From: Pomphorhynchus laevis
Taxonomy: Eukaryota > Acanthocephala > Palaeacanthocephala > Echinorhynchida > Pomphorhynchidae
Direction of reading: 5' to 3'
NCBI GenBank assembly: GCA_012934845.2
Contig: WNNJ02003020.1
Span: forward strand, 1 to 64,000
DNA length: 64,000 nucleotides
Positions 55,901 through 58,362 of this stretch are shown here, piece by piece (the stretch's first letter is position 1; each line of letters begins with the position of its first letter). The notes beneath the pieces are model-generated. The model made no database searches, was not told where the DNA came from, and worked only from the letters and a program-made list of their open reading frames with translations. The position numbers and the translations under genes are program-made.

Positions 55901-58362
55901 GCAATCAGTATAATAACATAATCATAATATAATGCAATTAAATTTTTTATTTAGCTGCATATTTGCAAGTAAATCACGTAATTAGCAGAAGTCAAGATTT
56001 GGTAACAACAAAAACCAGATCATCATCAACTAGATTAAGTCGAAAATCTTTTAGTAGCACTAACAGTCTTAACATTACAAACTGCATTCATATCATCAAT
56101 GATTACTTTGATCAATTTGATTGCTCAATGCGGTTTAAACTTTGGATGCTTTTAAGTTGGAGGTATCTGCAAGTTCTTTAATAAAATAAGCTTCAATTGT
56201 TTTATTCACAATCATTTCTAAGTTTTATTTCTAAGCTTCAAAAATGGTATAAATATATCTAAGTTTAAATTAAATTTTAAATTAAATATTTTAAAATGAA
56301 ACCTGGTCACTTTAGGTATGCATCGTATTTGAAACCAACTACAATTTCAAAATCACAAAACAATAGATCTACGAGAGATTAATTCACTAGAGATTTCATT
56401 TATATTTCAATATGTCTAAGCTCTACATAAATATACTTTTGACAATGTTTATGTTAAGTTGCCAGTGAATGAGGTTCATGCCACTGATGAATCTATTAAA
56501 GACAAAACACATAACTGTTATGCTTTTACTCGATTACACATGGCTTAAAGTCAGTGGATTACTTGGCGAACACGTAAAGCGAATAGATGTAGTTCGTTTC
56601 CAGTTTTAATTTTAAAATTTTTGGAATATATGTATGAAAATTTCTGATTATACCTAACTGATTACGATTGAAAAAAGAAAGTTTTCTGAAACATAAAATA
56701 TTTGTCTTTGCTAATGTAATTATTAAATAAATTTATATGTATATTAAAAATTTTATATATATTATAGATATTTTATATATCAAGATGTTCGTGAATCATT
56801 TCCAGTAGGCGTCGAACTTCGCCAGCGTTGTCTTTTATCTCCACTTTTGTTCCTGGTTTACATGGCAAAATTACGATACGGCCTCCTCTGACTAATGTCG
56901 GTCTTAAGTTCAGTTCCATCATGATATCATCTCTGCTTTTTGAAGATATTGTCTTGTTGAATTCTTGTCCTGAGGACTTACAATGCATACTAGATCGATT
57001 TACAATAGAATGCCAAGCGAAAGGATTAAGGTATAAATTTCAATCCGGAATGGGTAAAAGTTTCATCTTGATGTGGAGGATTTTAAGTATCTTGGGGTAT
57101 TGTTCTCAAGAGACGGCAGGATCATCAGGAAGACTGAGAAGCGGATCTGTATAGCTAACGCAGCAATGCGTTTTTGTACAGGTATGTTATAGTGAAGTAT
57201 GAGTTGAGTCTTCGGGCGAAGCTATCGGTTTACTACGCAATCTTCGTTTTTATCTTAACATATGGTCATTAATTCTGGGTTATGACCGAAAGGATAATAT
57301 CTCAGATACAGGCGAGCGAAATGTGATTTCTTCGCGGTGTGGCCGGTCTTGGCATTAGAGATAAGCTTAGAAATTTGGTCATCTGCCATAAATACGTAGT
57401 AACTTCGCTGCTTATCAACATCGAAGAAAGTCAGTTAAGATGCTAAGACATGTTCTAAGGATGTCTAGGTATCGTCTTCCTCGAAGGGTTTGCAAGGCCG
57501 GACTCTCTGGAAAGGGACCTCGAGGTAGACTTGATACCAGTAGAGAGATCAAATCTCGAAACTGACCCCGAAGACCGCCTTGGACAATCTGAAAGATAAC
57601 TCAGGTATGTCGCCCAAGATCGCGATGTCTGAAGTAGTTTGGTTCGTACACTGCCTTCACGACCCGACACCCGAGTCAGTGGTTGACAAGAAAAATCTTG
57701 TGTTTTTTTCTTGTCAAGAAATTTTTGTTTTTATATCAAGACGGACATAATTGCAAAAAACTTATGTCACTGAATAACCTGGCATATGACCTTACAATAG
57801 TAATTAACCTTATATTTGAACCTGCTGATTTTATTTCTGTCAATGCCAGAATATAAAGAGAAGGTAAAAATGTATCTAGAAAATTTTATTTATAGAAAAT
57901 TAAATCAAAAATTAAATCAAAAATAGCAAAGTTTTAATCAAAAATTAAAAATTTTGTTAAATTAAATTAACAACAATTCTGACTTCACATTTGCTGAATA
58001 AAATTGAATCGAAAAACTAGTTTTCTAAAACAGTTTTATGTTCGAGTGTTTTAATGGTTCATAAAACAGTTTTATGTTCTATAACTATTTTCAATGCTAA
58101 AACATCTAACAGTAAACTTTTGTGACAAATATTTATTGATAAATTAATTTTAAAATTTTTATGATTTAGAATGTTGTATTTGAAGAAGTCGTTGATTATT
58201 CTTGGTCATTTTCTTCGCACTTCCAAACAGTACCAAGCGGATGCTTTTATTCGACAAATCGATGGTCTTTCTTTTATTTGCCAAGAGGCTGGGAGATTGG
58301 AGTCGGTGAAATCTAAATTCGATATACCAATACTTTCAAATATTATCGATTTATTTGAATAA
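8975..58362 (+). CDS. DENND5: DENND5 (Rab6IP1)-like Rab GEF gene, 18 exons recognised, 5' end missing
   Basis: Host gene spanning most of the window. In vertebrates DENND5A/B is a Golgi/endosome protein that binds Rab6 and acts as a guanine-nucleotide exchange factor for Rab39; order DENN-RUN1-PLAT-RUN2. That order is visible here: DENN end (8975-9369), linker (16117-16364), RUN1 (18166-23004), PLAT (34591-39019), RUN2 (41411-58362). Landmarks against recalled human sequence: SQIFANFID for TQMFASFID, LQECKNR for LKECRNK, IEMIWAHGFK for LERIWSHGLQ, SPLWYHLTHY for SALWSHLLHY, IPYNLNI for IPYHILI, FNCKRFI for FPCGRWL, GLKSPLF for GFKSPRLF, YLWDAI for FIWDFL. Phases agree across all 17 junctions as proposed, though some sites were chosen for this. 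The protein is very diverged. I see no frame disruption, so I treat it as functional. It ends in TAA at 58360-58362. The start and upstream DENN exons were not found. Confidence 0.85.
9410..10805. other. AT-rich intron sequence
   Basis: Long A/T tracts, no gene. A short + stretch near 10650-10775 reads ENEKSAFMFLVECPEFKE, similar to the Cys-containing tail of many LINE polyproteins, but too short to assign. Confidence 0.35.
10852..12420 (-). mobile_element. 5'-truncated RLE-B retrotransposon insertion
   Basis: A 1569-bp block, richer in G+C than its surroundings, lies between 12-bp direct repeats inside a DENND5 intron. Its minus strand is open almost from end to end. The first ~30 residues match the C-terminal end of the RLE-B copy at 45.4 kb (RISIAIMRGNAKAMLAS against QISVT/LMRGNVKALLK). 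Truncation at the 5' end plus a target duplication is what incomplete target-primed reverse transcription leaves. Perfect duplication and an intact frame indicate a recent event. Confidence 0.75.
10893..12398 (-). CDS. 501-codon frame: RLE-B polyprotein tail with long low-complexity extension
   Basis: The frame is open without interruption and also open upstream to the insertion edge (reads SGVTYAV before the nominal GTG/Val start), so the listed start is not a real initiator. Residues 1-25 are the end of the RLE-B endonuclease region. About 475 residues follow that are rich in Asn, Ser, Thr, Asp, Gln and His (NNNQMNEYNN, ATTAAANTSTESEDN, HGSHEHDSEEYQ), with no recognised domain, signal peptide or membrane segment. 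It ends in HSLYLL before a stop at 10893. Degenerate coding-like sequence in the equivalent position of the 45.6-46.1 kb copy suggests the extension is a normal part of the element. Function unknown; probably disordered. Confidence 0.6.
   Translation of the reverse strand: MTITHLYQRISIAIMRGNAKAMLASLDQIPISTFDGGHQETGEPGKRLFEPDTCASSRTRDVIRLPCMTRRCDTYNSRSIETEYNAVSATSTIVADNEPINKHASQCNDDIPANITKHDTPFDATNDVFQHHHSQLNVDDNDDTDVAKSLTKVRKQSSDYGQTDFEKEMIFTYCATTTDAESHLLMSANSPTGQVTDQINKIQQLGELHQSSMHPLASNDMQINNNQMNEYNNLICCPIKDNDNLTIKLKGSSQQGLEFESSSFILNSNSTIPMMSFTSYDPKYGLDCNPSNEFAKFASGSINEPGADESAAPFFVSSSSNQEETMIDNGKTGISTMNCSQSSVADHTPDNCNDHLNQIIHQLLNMCDDLILPDNVVDVQGVEHDQHDDAPAAVQMIVTTNTTNHLITNKSSNIASILKSCSNMVRRINEFITTATTAAANTSTESEDNRHSNAHGSHEHDSEEYQRSQRNNSKKYSNKPELTKSLPIGENLESDHSLYLL
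12433..12820. repeat. Direct duplication of a ~175-210-bp host segment
   Basis: AATTGCAGCTATTATTTATT and the ~175 bp after it occur at 12433-12607 and again at about 12650-12820, nearly identical. With the piece at 10811-10851 this is a ~208-bp tandem duplication whose first copy was split by the RLE-B insertion, so the duplication came first. Confidence 0.85.
13075..14500 (+). mobile_element. LINE-C copy 1 (RTE-like APE LINE), degraded
   Basis: RT begins WLTRIFNVALKSGK at about 13080, then shifts frame to VVPIFKKGDRR, NYRGIALLSQTGKLFTRVLE and QEEQCGFRPGRGTTDQLFTL (13141-13359), and VGVGLRQGCILSSLLF (13442-13666). The YADD region is lost or unreadable. Post-RT blocks follow: LYRSVVVKRDLSLRAKLSVY, PILIYGHELWVITE, ISRIQAIEMSFIRG (13972-14208), and a tail ending near TTTACAACCCGACACCCAGG at 14460-14480. 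Several frameshifts and stops; no endonuclease domain is visible, so it is 5'-truncated. Two more copies lie at 25.5-26.9 and 56.8-57.7 kb. Confidence 0.8.
14500..15478. other. AT-rich intron sequence with an unassigned minus ORF
   Basis: No recognised family. A minus-strand 105-codon frame at 15168-15485 (starts MLTHSLKLITHR, contains TRWQRILMLTYESE) ends just where a duplicated 340-bp segment begins. It has no domain that I can name and may be chance. Confidence 0.3.
15479..15821 (+). repeat. ~340-bp dispersed repeat, copy 1
   Basis: Nearly identical, in the same orientation, to 35804-36143 (begins AACATCGATTGTGAGGCG, ends about CGTTTTAATGTTAC). One frame begins DCEANHYKQMIEDVSEVLF before a stop, so it may be an old coding fragment. 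Family unknown. Confidence 0.85.
15826..16010 (+). mobile_element. PLE-A 3' end fragment
   Basis: ATGGATTGATAATAAATAAT and ACTTTGTATTAGAATAAGAT match the end of the PLE-A frame and its 3' tail. The segment contains the CTGCTATG ... GGGCCGAAACC block found at every PLE-A 3' end here. Confidence 0.75.
16117..16364 (+). CDS. DENND5: DENND5 exon (DENN-RUN1 linker)
   Basis: Reads ITAKLVPTDSIRI, KNIELIRNLVKQC and LVEGKFDIEDGL, aligning with the segment after the DENN module in vertebrate DENND5A. Acceptor AG at 16115-16116. The donor is uncertain: GT at 16365 (inside a perfect palindrome) or GT near 16342; both keep phase with the next exon. Confidence 0.65.
16357..16390. repeat. Perfect 34-bp palindrome
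   Basis: TTTTTGCGGTATATTTA is followed at once by its exact reverse complement. It sits between the preceding DENND5 exon and a PLE-A copy and overlaps the possible splice donor. Confidence 0.9.
16422..17110 (+). mobile_element. PLE-A copy (RT fragment)
   Basis: Penelope-like RT with NYLKVGTSIFRQVKGVPMGG, NSSPIIADLFLSFMEYEF, MLRYIDDICVFNS (catalytic YIDD), EQIYPESLILNKTN, YLDMNIKLT and LYRKDDIFKFTRN at 16422-16883, followed by the thumb in another frame. It lacks the N-terminal RT blocks and is broken. Confidence 0.85.
17231..17395. repeat. 39-bp palindrome and three 46-bp tandem units
   Basis: ATTTCCTCTGTATATTATT, one T, then the exact reverse complement at 17231-17269. The right half is then repeated in units of about 46 bp (ATACAGAGGAAATATTGTAT ...). 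The TTTCCTCTG motif is also part of PLE-A 3' ends. Confidence 0.8.
17485..17775 (-). mobile_element. PLE-A 3' end fragment
   Basis: Minus-strand match to the PLE-A tail (ACCCAACATAGCATCGGGGC, GTATTTCCTCTG) and the last codons of its frame, with a small internal duplication. Confidence 0.75.
18166..18278 (+). CDS. DENND5: DENND5 exon (before RUN1)
   Basis: After TAGAG the frame reads VITEVNDPFLTGRRLSVDSR and ends SRILQECKNR at a clean CGG|GTAAAT donor. The end aligns with VEGLLKECRNK of vertebrate DENND5. Phase 0 at its end matches the next exon. Confidence 0.8.
18330..18664 (-). other. Unassigned antisense frame with a membrane-like segment
   Basis: Two overlapping minus-strand frames, 18337-18522 and 18476-18664, read on from each other near the motif MTLNVEHAAKLG. 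The second half has a strongly hydrophobic stretch (LLTTFYLLGIFSFFIVFDIY) followed by a basic tail. This could be a last transmembrane segment of a receptor or channel relic, but I cannot name it. It lies in a DENND5 intron. Confidence 0.25.
18700..20084. other. AT-rich intron sequence with small hairpins
   Basis: No gene. Perfect short hairpins at about 19377-19410 (AGTTACTCTACTTCT arm) and 19703-19731 (TATTGCCTGAAAT arm). A ~20-bp direct repeat CTTGATGAGAGCGATACTA occurs twice at 19411-19450. Confidence 0.4.
20085..20210 (+). CDS. DENND5: DENND5 exon (RUN1 start)
   Basis: 126 nt, 42 codons, phase 0 at both ends, between TTCAG and GTGAAT. Reads CQQLVSKLS, then IVDNICNLIEMIWAHGFK, matching the LIASLCDLLERIWSHGLQ start of RUN1 in vertebrate DENND5A. 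This is the clearest diagnostic exon. Confidence 0.9.
20211..21300. other. AT-rich intron sequence
   Basis: No supported gene or element. Confidence 0.4.
21300..21705 (+). mobile_element. RTE-type LINE 3' tail
   Basis: Reads REARLQWFGHTRRSSENSMM and DGKRPKGQPQQRWLDTL, then in another frame MANNRAKWRSR. This is the typical C-terminal end of RTE/BovB-like elements. A CCCCGCAGT/ACTGCGGGG hairpin lies at about 21299-21322. Only the tail is present, with frameshifts. It differs from LINE-C. Confidence 0.7.
21818..21914 (+). CDS. DENND5: DENND5 exon (RUN1)
   Basis: Starts after TTTTCAG; reads VKSPLWYHLTHYNLIEFY, matching GKSALWSHLLHYQ in RUN1. The donor at 21915 (GTTTTG) is weak but gives the phase required downstream; a GT at 21905 is an alternative. 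Confidence 0.8.
21962..22003 (+). CDS. DENND5: DENND5 micro-exon (RUN1 linker)
   Basis: 42 nt between TTTTCAG and CAAG|GTAAGA, flanked by introns of 47 and 54 nt. In the phase set by its neighbours it reads IRWCIQRRRKRYQ. Confidence 0.65.
22058..22097 (+). CDS. DENND5: DENND5 micro-exon (RUN1 linker)
   Basis: 40 nt between TTCCCAG and AAAG|GTAATT; reads ESSSSSVNLSEIE. It occupies the Ser-rich linker that also exists in vertebrate RUN1. Confidence 0.7.
22145..22273 (+). CDS. DENND5: DENND5 exon (RUN1)
   Basis: Between TTTTTTAG and TTAAC|GTAAGT. Reads NIDKLNCFSTESEKSQVLV and FTQLLSNSDLLT, aligning with TDVGKARAWV ... LKQLLSDHELT of vertebrate DENND5A. Confidence 0.85.
22274..22878. other. AT-rich intron
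   Basis: No element recognised. Confidence 0.4.
22879..23004 (+). CDS. DENND5: DENND5 exon (RUN1 end)
   Basis: Acceptor CAAATTTAG. Reads ALYRKDSIIRDSDGREKILM and IRKFRCFSSK, matching [20 protein letters not shown] ... DYFCFTN. The donor AG|GTTACA at 23005 keeps phase with the PLAT exon; CCA|GTAGGT at 23001 is the alternative. Confidence 0.75.
23538..24510. repeat. Pair of ~50-bp direct repeats around a PLE-A fragment
   Basis: TAGTCAACGCAATGTCTAGC with flanking bases occurs at 23538-23590 and 24457-24510 in the same orientation. Near 24190-24270 a ~20-bp unit (TGCAAGCGTAGTTT core) is repeated three times. Confidence 0.6.
23590..24006 (-). mobile_element. PLE-A RT fragment
   Basis: Minus-strand match to the PLE-A RT in two blocks: the YIDD/VFNS region at 23590-23650 and the FRQVKGVPMGG to FLSF region at 23835-24006. 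The sequence between them is unrelated. Broken. Confidence 0.75.
24511..25470. other. AT-rich intron
   Basis: No supported gene or element. Confidence 0.35.
25470..26400 (-). mobile_element. LINE-C copy 2, degraded
   Basis: Minus strand: LLTRIFNVALTSDKVPSVCQ then MKGQLQKKLV and TFQLFTLNN at 26134-26379 (RT start), LLIYMNRI and LNVGLQFGYIIVKSVFLADY at 25729-25971 (palm), and YSLYRSVVVK near 25520. The blocks follow the order of LINE-C copy 1. Heavily eroded by stops and frameshifts. Confidence 0.75.
26297..26852. repeat. Three tandem 187-bp copies of a LINE-C RT segment
   Basis: CAGATTGGTATAAACACCTC begins units at 26297, 26484 and 26671, exactly 187 bp apart; they differ at only a few bases. 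On the minus strand each unit encodes the start of the LINE-C RT (LTRIFNVALTSDKVPS), so the amplified unit lies inside the LINE copy. Confidence 0.9.
26853..27500. other. Intron sequence, unassigned
   Basis: Less AT-rich in places (26990-27450), which suggests old element sequence, but no motif is clear enough to name. Confidence 0.3.
27515..27562 (+). mobile_element. Tiny PLE-A relic
   Basis: AAAGTAGGGACATCTATATT and the next bases equal the PLE-A segment that encodes VGTSIFRQ. About 48 bp survive. Confidence 0.6.
27770..27910 (+). mobile_element. PLE RT fragment of another lineage
   Basis: Reads QQFVQKYGVATSSLLGLAYA and NTLMCQIEEGIMKT, corresponding to the GVAMGSPL...AN...E block of Penelope/Neptune-type RTs. 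Short and broken; unlike PLE-A. Confidence 0.5.
28365..28872 (-). mobile_element. PLE-A fragment, partly duplicated
   Basis: Minus-strand match to PLE-A RT from the FIEYEF/MGGN region back to the LYTNLDL region. A second, overlapping copy of the LYTNLDL end occupies about 28740-28872. Broken. Confidence 0.75.
28877..28959. repeat. (TA)n microsatellite
   Basis: About 41 uninterrupted TA dinucleotides, sitting exactly inside a PLE-A copy. Confidence 0.95.
28960..29260 (-). mobile_element. PLE-A fragment
   Basis: Minus-strand match to the IYPESLILNKTN and YIDDI region, then to the VGTSIFRQ region with the middle missing. Broken. Confidence 0.7.
29362..32374 (+). mobile_element. RLE-type non-LTR retrotransposon (RLE-A copy 2), broken
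   Basis: Same architecture as RLE-A copy 1. ATG at 29362 opens MTKGVPSNLNKCCNCN with the CXC-like Cys pattern (SAKCVRCVCARSGR). Then the pre-RT region LERRLKMWKCGDVYNLL (29937-30434), RT blocks RPIGIGEVLRRIVGRV, SGIESAIHSVHHAF, DAKNAFNNLNRK and LLFSEGFTKG (30365-30898), HKWYADDGA (YADD) near 30990-31020, LPNHHGGLGIRD (31164-31643), and the endonuclease with RHNAVVNAFAQLL, ARADISC and FLDISMYNS (31820-32374). Broken into at least six frames by frameshifts and stops, with little missing. It is far from copy 1 in sequence, so it represents a separate subfamily. Confidence 0.85.
32600..33530 (-). mobile_element. PLE-A copy with N-terminal RT part
   Basis: Minus strand. 32896-33324 holds the N-terminal RT blocks: PILYWNPKLHKNPIKPRFIC, LSVYMNKTLKIIK, and TYDFSTLYTNLDLVDIKEAL. 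32630-32863 holds GTSIFRQIKGVPMGSNSS and FLSFKECEYV. This supplies the region lost from most other PLE-A copies. Broken. Confidence 0.85.
33531..34590. other. AT-rich intron
   Basis: 33540-33800 may still be the N-terminal part of PLE-A (weak NKIYNSLYNDLN-like reading). The rest is A/T-rich with no feature. Confidence 0.35.
34591..34777 (+). CDS. DENND5: DENND5 exon (RUN1-PLAT junction and first half of PLAT)
   Basis: Between GGCTAG and CTA|GTATGT. Reads LKEIPYNLNIFGKRSKKSSK, then VTICLYGTTGTTGEITI and NSLTFL, matching IPYHILIVPSKK ... WICISGELGETQIMQI ... MTFEC. PLAT domains are beta-sandwiches that bind lipids or membrane proteins. Phase 0 at the end matches the next exon. Confidence 0.85.
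34883..35500 (+). mobile_element. PLE-A copy, C-terminal RT and 3' end
   Basis: Open frame 34883-35320: IYPESLILNKTN, YLDMNIKLTLTKTT, RKDDIFKFTRN, ILRIATICNDIGFLQNHLNN, IVKYINQHNN, ending KFLWMDNK at a stop. The conserved 3' tail follows (CTGCTATGTTGGGTAGAGGA, then GGGCTGAAACCTGATAGCAT). There is no endonuclease domain after the RT. 5'-truncated; it sits just downstream of the preceding DENND5 exon. Confidence 0.85.
35804..36143 (+). repeat. ~340-bp dispersed repeat, copy 2
   Basis: Near-identical to 15479-15821, same orientation, ending 46 bp before a DENND5 exon. Confidence 0.85.
36190..36302 (+). CDS. DENND5: DENND5 exon (PLAT second half)
   Basis: Between TTTACAG and GCAT|GTAAGC. In the phase set by its neighbours it reads CRSIGDLIFMSLRYLKIGSL and VDIEKITINQQLTRQHC, aligning with CQNLGKLTTVQIG ... 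KWLVEYVMVRNEITGHTY. Another frame is also open, so homology decides. Confidence 0.75.
36303..36925. other. Intron sequence with short inverted repeat
   Basis: A hairpin CACCATCACCGATTCAATG... is formed by ATTCACCATCACCGAT and ATCGGTGATGGTGAAT at about 36490-36525. Otherwise unassigned. Confidence 0.4.
36930..37740 (-). mobile_element. RLE-B retrotransposon fragment
   Basis: Minus strand. From 37740 downward: LLGSPIRSSLAVERVFSEY in part, LRSSFHIARISHLLHSAPRF, SYDEALRESLCSLLNLNISD, EWTQATLPVYLGGLEIF (37258-37482), then KSRAHLLGVAGK, SGTFLTALPISAVGT, and AFAIAIAFRLGI (36979-37170). This is the region between RT and endonuclease in a widespread RLE-type retroelement lineage (GGLGI, ALP...VGT, RLG blocks). 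Several stops and frameshifts. Confidence 0.7.
37750..38230. other. Intron sequence, probably old element
   Basis: Moderate GC suggests old element sequence. TTATCAGATTTCACACAGCA at about 38161 repeats a segment at about 36826, on the other side of the RLE-B fragment. Confidence 0.35.
38260..38605 (+). mobile_element. PLE RT fragment (PLE-C)
   Basis: Reads MDMPIAPTYADLFIIQFEI and VFYCRYIDDIVLLFPDDI (catalytic YIDD), then an EFQRIINSG block. A third PLE lineage, distinct from PLE-A and PLE-B. Broken and short. Confidence 0.75.
38916..39019 (+). CDS. DENND5: DENND5 exon (PLAT end)
   Basis: Between TTCCTTAG and CGAAG|GTAAAT. Joined in phase to the previous exon it reads IFNCKRFITHKGKIGATSSF, aligning with YKFPCGRWLGKGMDDGSLE at the end of the PLAT domain. 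Confidence 0.8.
39186..39290 (-). mobile_element. PLE-A terminal fragment
   Basis: Matches the last ~90 bp of the PLE-A frame (minus). Confidence 0.6.
39500..39960 (-). mobile_element. PLE-A 3' fragment
   Basis: Carries the conserved 3' tail at 39510-39615 and the frame end (39650-39907, SCIPYNIKYNTLNNEILRIA ... KFLCMDNK). Truncated upstream where the next PLE-A copy begins. Confidence 0.8.
39995..40880 (-). mobile_element. PLE-A copy
   Basis: 40096-40599 gives MFRYIDDVCVLNSYNF, IYPESHILNKTN, YLDMKIELTSIKT and the thumb. Upstream bases to 40880 carry the MGGN, SIFRQVKG and INLINYL regions in other frames. Broken. Confidence 0.8.
40881..41410. other. AT-rich intron
   Basis: No feature. Confidence 0.4.
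41411..41476 (+). CDS. DENND5: DENND5 exon (PLAT-RUN2 linker)
   Basis: 66 nt between TTTGTTTTAG and TTCAT|GTAAGT. In the phase handed on by the PLAT-end exon it reads DVLNPNAKTKIIPERLNSLT. Sequence similarity is weak; splice sites and phase support it on both sides. Confidence 0.65.
41477..42344. other. AT-rich intron
   Basis: No supported feature. AACTACAACGATTCTATAA is repeated back to back near 42134-42170. Confidence 0.35.
42345..42495 (-). mobile_element. PLE-A fragment
   Basis: Covers the IYPESLILNKTN and RYIDDICVFNS codons on the minus strand. Confidence 0.7.
42640..42985 (-). mobile_element. PLE-A 3' fragment
   Basis: Conserved 3' tail (AGGAACTGCTATGCTATCAT ... CAACATAGCAGCGGGGCC) plus about 200 bp of the frame end; joined directly to the next copy. 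Confidence 0.75.
42985..43790 (-). mobile_element. PLE-A copy, best-preserved
   Basis: Minus-strand frame of 216 codons (43079-43729): YLKVGTSIFRQVKCVPMGGN, PIIADLFLSFIEYEFVHN, MFRYIDDICVFNSNNF (YIDD), IYPESLILNKTN, YLDMNIKLT, YRKDDIFKFTRN, LHEHSCIPYNIKYNT, FLQNHLNNLIDTYF, ending KFLWMDNK. The palm and thumb of a Penelope-like RT are present without interruption; the N-terminal RT blocks are missing. No GIY-YIG domain follows the RT. The conserved tail begins just after the stop. Confidence 0.88.
43791..44440. other. AT-rich intron
   Basis: No feature. Confidence 0.4.
44450..46140 (+). mobile_element. RLE-B retrotransposon, C-terminal half, degraded
   Basis: Endonuclease region: CRGCFRYADVYGFHGITC, GIRHNGVRDTV, ERPAEILLHG, EAVDFAVIYPQQ and DYAMQVKVRKYV (44960-45310), then VETYGGWNAEGLRFIRKI and LMRGNVKALLKNIP (45335-45520). 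The HG..C-RHN-RPA...D.AV..P pattern is that of a PD-(D/E)XK-type endonuclease at the end of a widespread RLE retroelement family. Coding-like sequence (IERANNLSSEGRPSSVVEVK) continues to about 46130, where the 12-kb RLE-B copy has its long extension. A 104-codon frame at 44475-44789 may be the preceding region. Several stops and frameshifts. Confidence 0.7.
46153..46310. repeat. Tandem ~65-bp duplication
   Basis: AAGATGCCTAACTCGATAGT and about 45 further bases occur twice, at about 46182 and 46252. Confidence 0.8.
46311..48120. other. AT-rich intron, no element recognised
   Basis: Long A/T tracts. Open frames here are short and have no recognisable domain. Confidence 0.4.
48271..48889 (+). 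mobile_element. PLE endonuclease relic between inverted repeats (PLE-D)
   Basis: A + strand GIY-YIG relic (AKYFGQTKQGLTTRIKQHKY, then SSALVNH and LNHNHEPDF) lies at about 48425-48720. It is flanked by ~60-bp inverted repeats at 48271-48329 and 48829-48889 (TTGTGAACAAT ... CTCTCGATGTTTAAACGCCC). Sequence outside the left repeat (TAATGATAAAATTCCAAA, 48133) recurs in direct orientation beyond the right one (48897). Complex direct and inverted terminal repeats are typical of Penelope-like elements. Broken. Confidence 0.65.
48990..49205 (+). mobile_element. Second PLE GIY-YIG tail
   Basis: Reads VKQHQYLVRLGITQGALVDH, AKHNDHTIKFKNAKII and RTTQEAFFLNKK: the second half of a Penelope-type GIY-YIG domain (ALADH...H...F). 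It follows the inverted-repeat unit in the same orientation. Confidence 0.65.
49538..52246. repeat. ~82-bp AT-rich satellite, ~33 monomers with higher-order repeats
   Basis: Head-to-tail monomers of 83 or 82 bp (one class is ~10 bp shorter), sharing TTATTACGCATACTGAATTC and ATATTTATTCAGATAAGAT. Edge monomers are the most diverged. Five or six classes are distinguishable by AAATGA/GAACAA, TTGATG/TTTATG/TTGACGT, the A-tract length and a short class with ATTACAATCATTGACG. They recur in fixed order. The array lies in a DENND5 intron, about 400 bp before the next exon. Confidence 0.95.
52650..52749 (+). CDS. DENND5: DENND5 exon (RUN2 start)
   Basis: Between AATTTTAG and TTAC|GTAAGA. Reads YVEDTELRDRLWYAVTECCQ and SEEARVRTLL, aligning with TGQIQESIGEAVNGIVKHF ... 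RGSLTLLL of vertebrate RUN2. Confidence 0.8.
52913..52982 (+). CDS. DENND5: DENND5 candidate exon (RUN2)
   Basis: Follows a strong polypyrimidine tract (CTTTTTTTTTATCTCAAAG). Reads IDSNGVITKQMKQLIVAYNY and ends before GTGATC. Its inclusion makes the phases of the flanking exons agree. The following exon also resembles the [10 protein letters not shown] region, so this may be an insertion in the domain or a false exon. Confidence 0.5.
52983..53800. other. Intron sequence, unassigned
   Basis: A + stretch near 53322-53400 reads DLKMDLKIISEWIQKC, like the post-YADD part of a LINE RT. Too short to classify. Confidence 0.35.
53810..54705 (-). mobile_element. Naiad-like PLE: N-terminal GIY-YIG endonuclease region
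   Basis: A 242-codon minus-strand frame (53971-54699). A Cys cluster (FKCNRNDCIVCD) precedes the GIY-YIG core: CNTTGVVYLIQCTCGLQYIG, KTYQMLKTRFRQHIYN and LEKEDFWIKTLNSMYPLGLN. In ordinary PLEs the protein ends near here. This one continues with a basic linker (KRKPRSHGDKRNKKNK), LEILKQLLRDNKLKDLYVNI, and a further piece to about 53810 (TLTIKFINKCIDNINIG). That arrangement fits the Naiad lineage, where GIY-YIG precedes the RT. No RT follows: the copy is cut off and broken. Lineage is inferred from memory of the family. Confidence 0.65.
55185..55315. repeat. ~50-bp imperfect inverted repeat
   Basis: Left arm 55185-55234 (AATCTGTGAAACATAAGGAT ...) and right arm 55265-55315 are reverse complements apart from a few differences; loop ~30 bp. 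Looks like a hairpin or MITE-like relic. Confidence 0.85.
55787..55907 (+). CDS. DENND5: DENND5 exon (RUN2 core)
   Basis: Between GCGTTTTAG and ATCA|GTATAA. Reads INGICHHFESILSDGLKSPL then FQKKYLWDAI, aligning with [20 protein letters not shown] then FKNVFIWDFL of RUN2. This is a strong match. Confidence 0.85.
55955..56162 (+). CDS. DENND5: DENND5 exon (RUN2)
   Basis: Separated from the previous exon by a 47-nt intron. Reads AYLQVNHVISRSQDLVTTK, a Ser/Arg-rich loop (RSSSTRLSRKSFSSTNS), then TNCIHIINDYFDQF and FKLWMLLSW, placed against FCRFVTAINN ... KFQMLVCLG. Donor GGAG|GTATCT at 56163. Confidence 0.75.
56163..56779. other. AT-rich intron
   Basis: No supported feature. Confidence 0.4.
56780..57680 (+). 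mobile_element. LINE-C copy 3, degraded
   Basis: Starts in the RT palm (VGVELRQRCLLSPLLFLVYM), has SLLFEDIVLLNSCPEDLQCI (catalytic FADD altered to FED), then KLSVYYAIFVFILTYGH, QIQASEM and the tail ending with GACCCGACACCCGAGTCAGT. Shares all blocks with LINE-C copy 1, including the GATTTTAAGTATCTT segment. Many stops and frameshifts; 5'-truncated. Confidence 0.8.
57681..58169. other. AT-rich intron
   Basis: ATTAAATCAAAAATTAAA-type short repeats only. Confidence 0.4.
58170..58362 (+). CDS. DENND5: DENND5 terminal exon (RUN2 end, stop)
   Basis: Acceptor ATGATTTAG. Joined in phase to the previous exon it reads SWRMLYLKKSLIILGHFLRT, then YQADAFIRQIDGLSFIC and FDIPILSNIIDLFE before TAA. It parallels LGARDHLLHHWIALLAD ... 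FNITLETSLVKGID at the vertebrate C-terminus. No polyadenylation signal is convincing in the A/T-rich sequence beyond. Confidence 0.8.
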
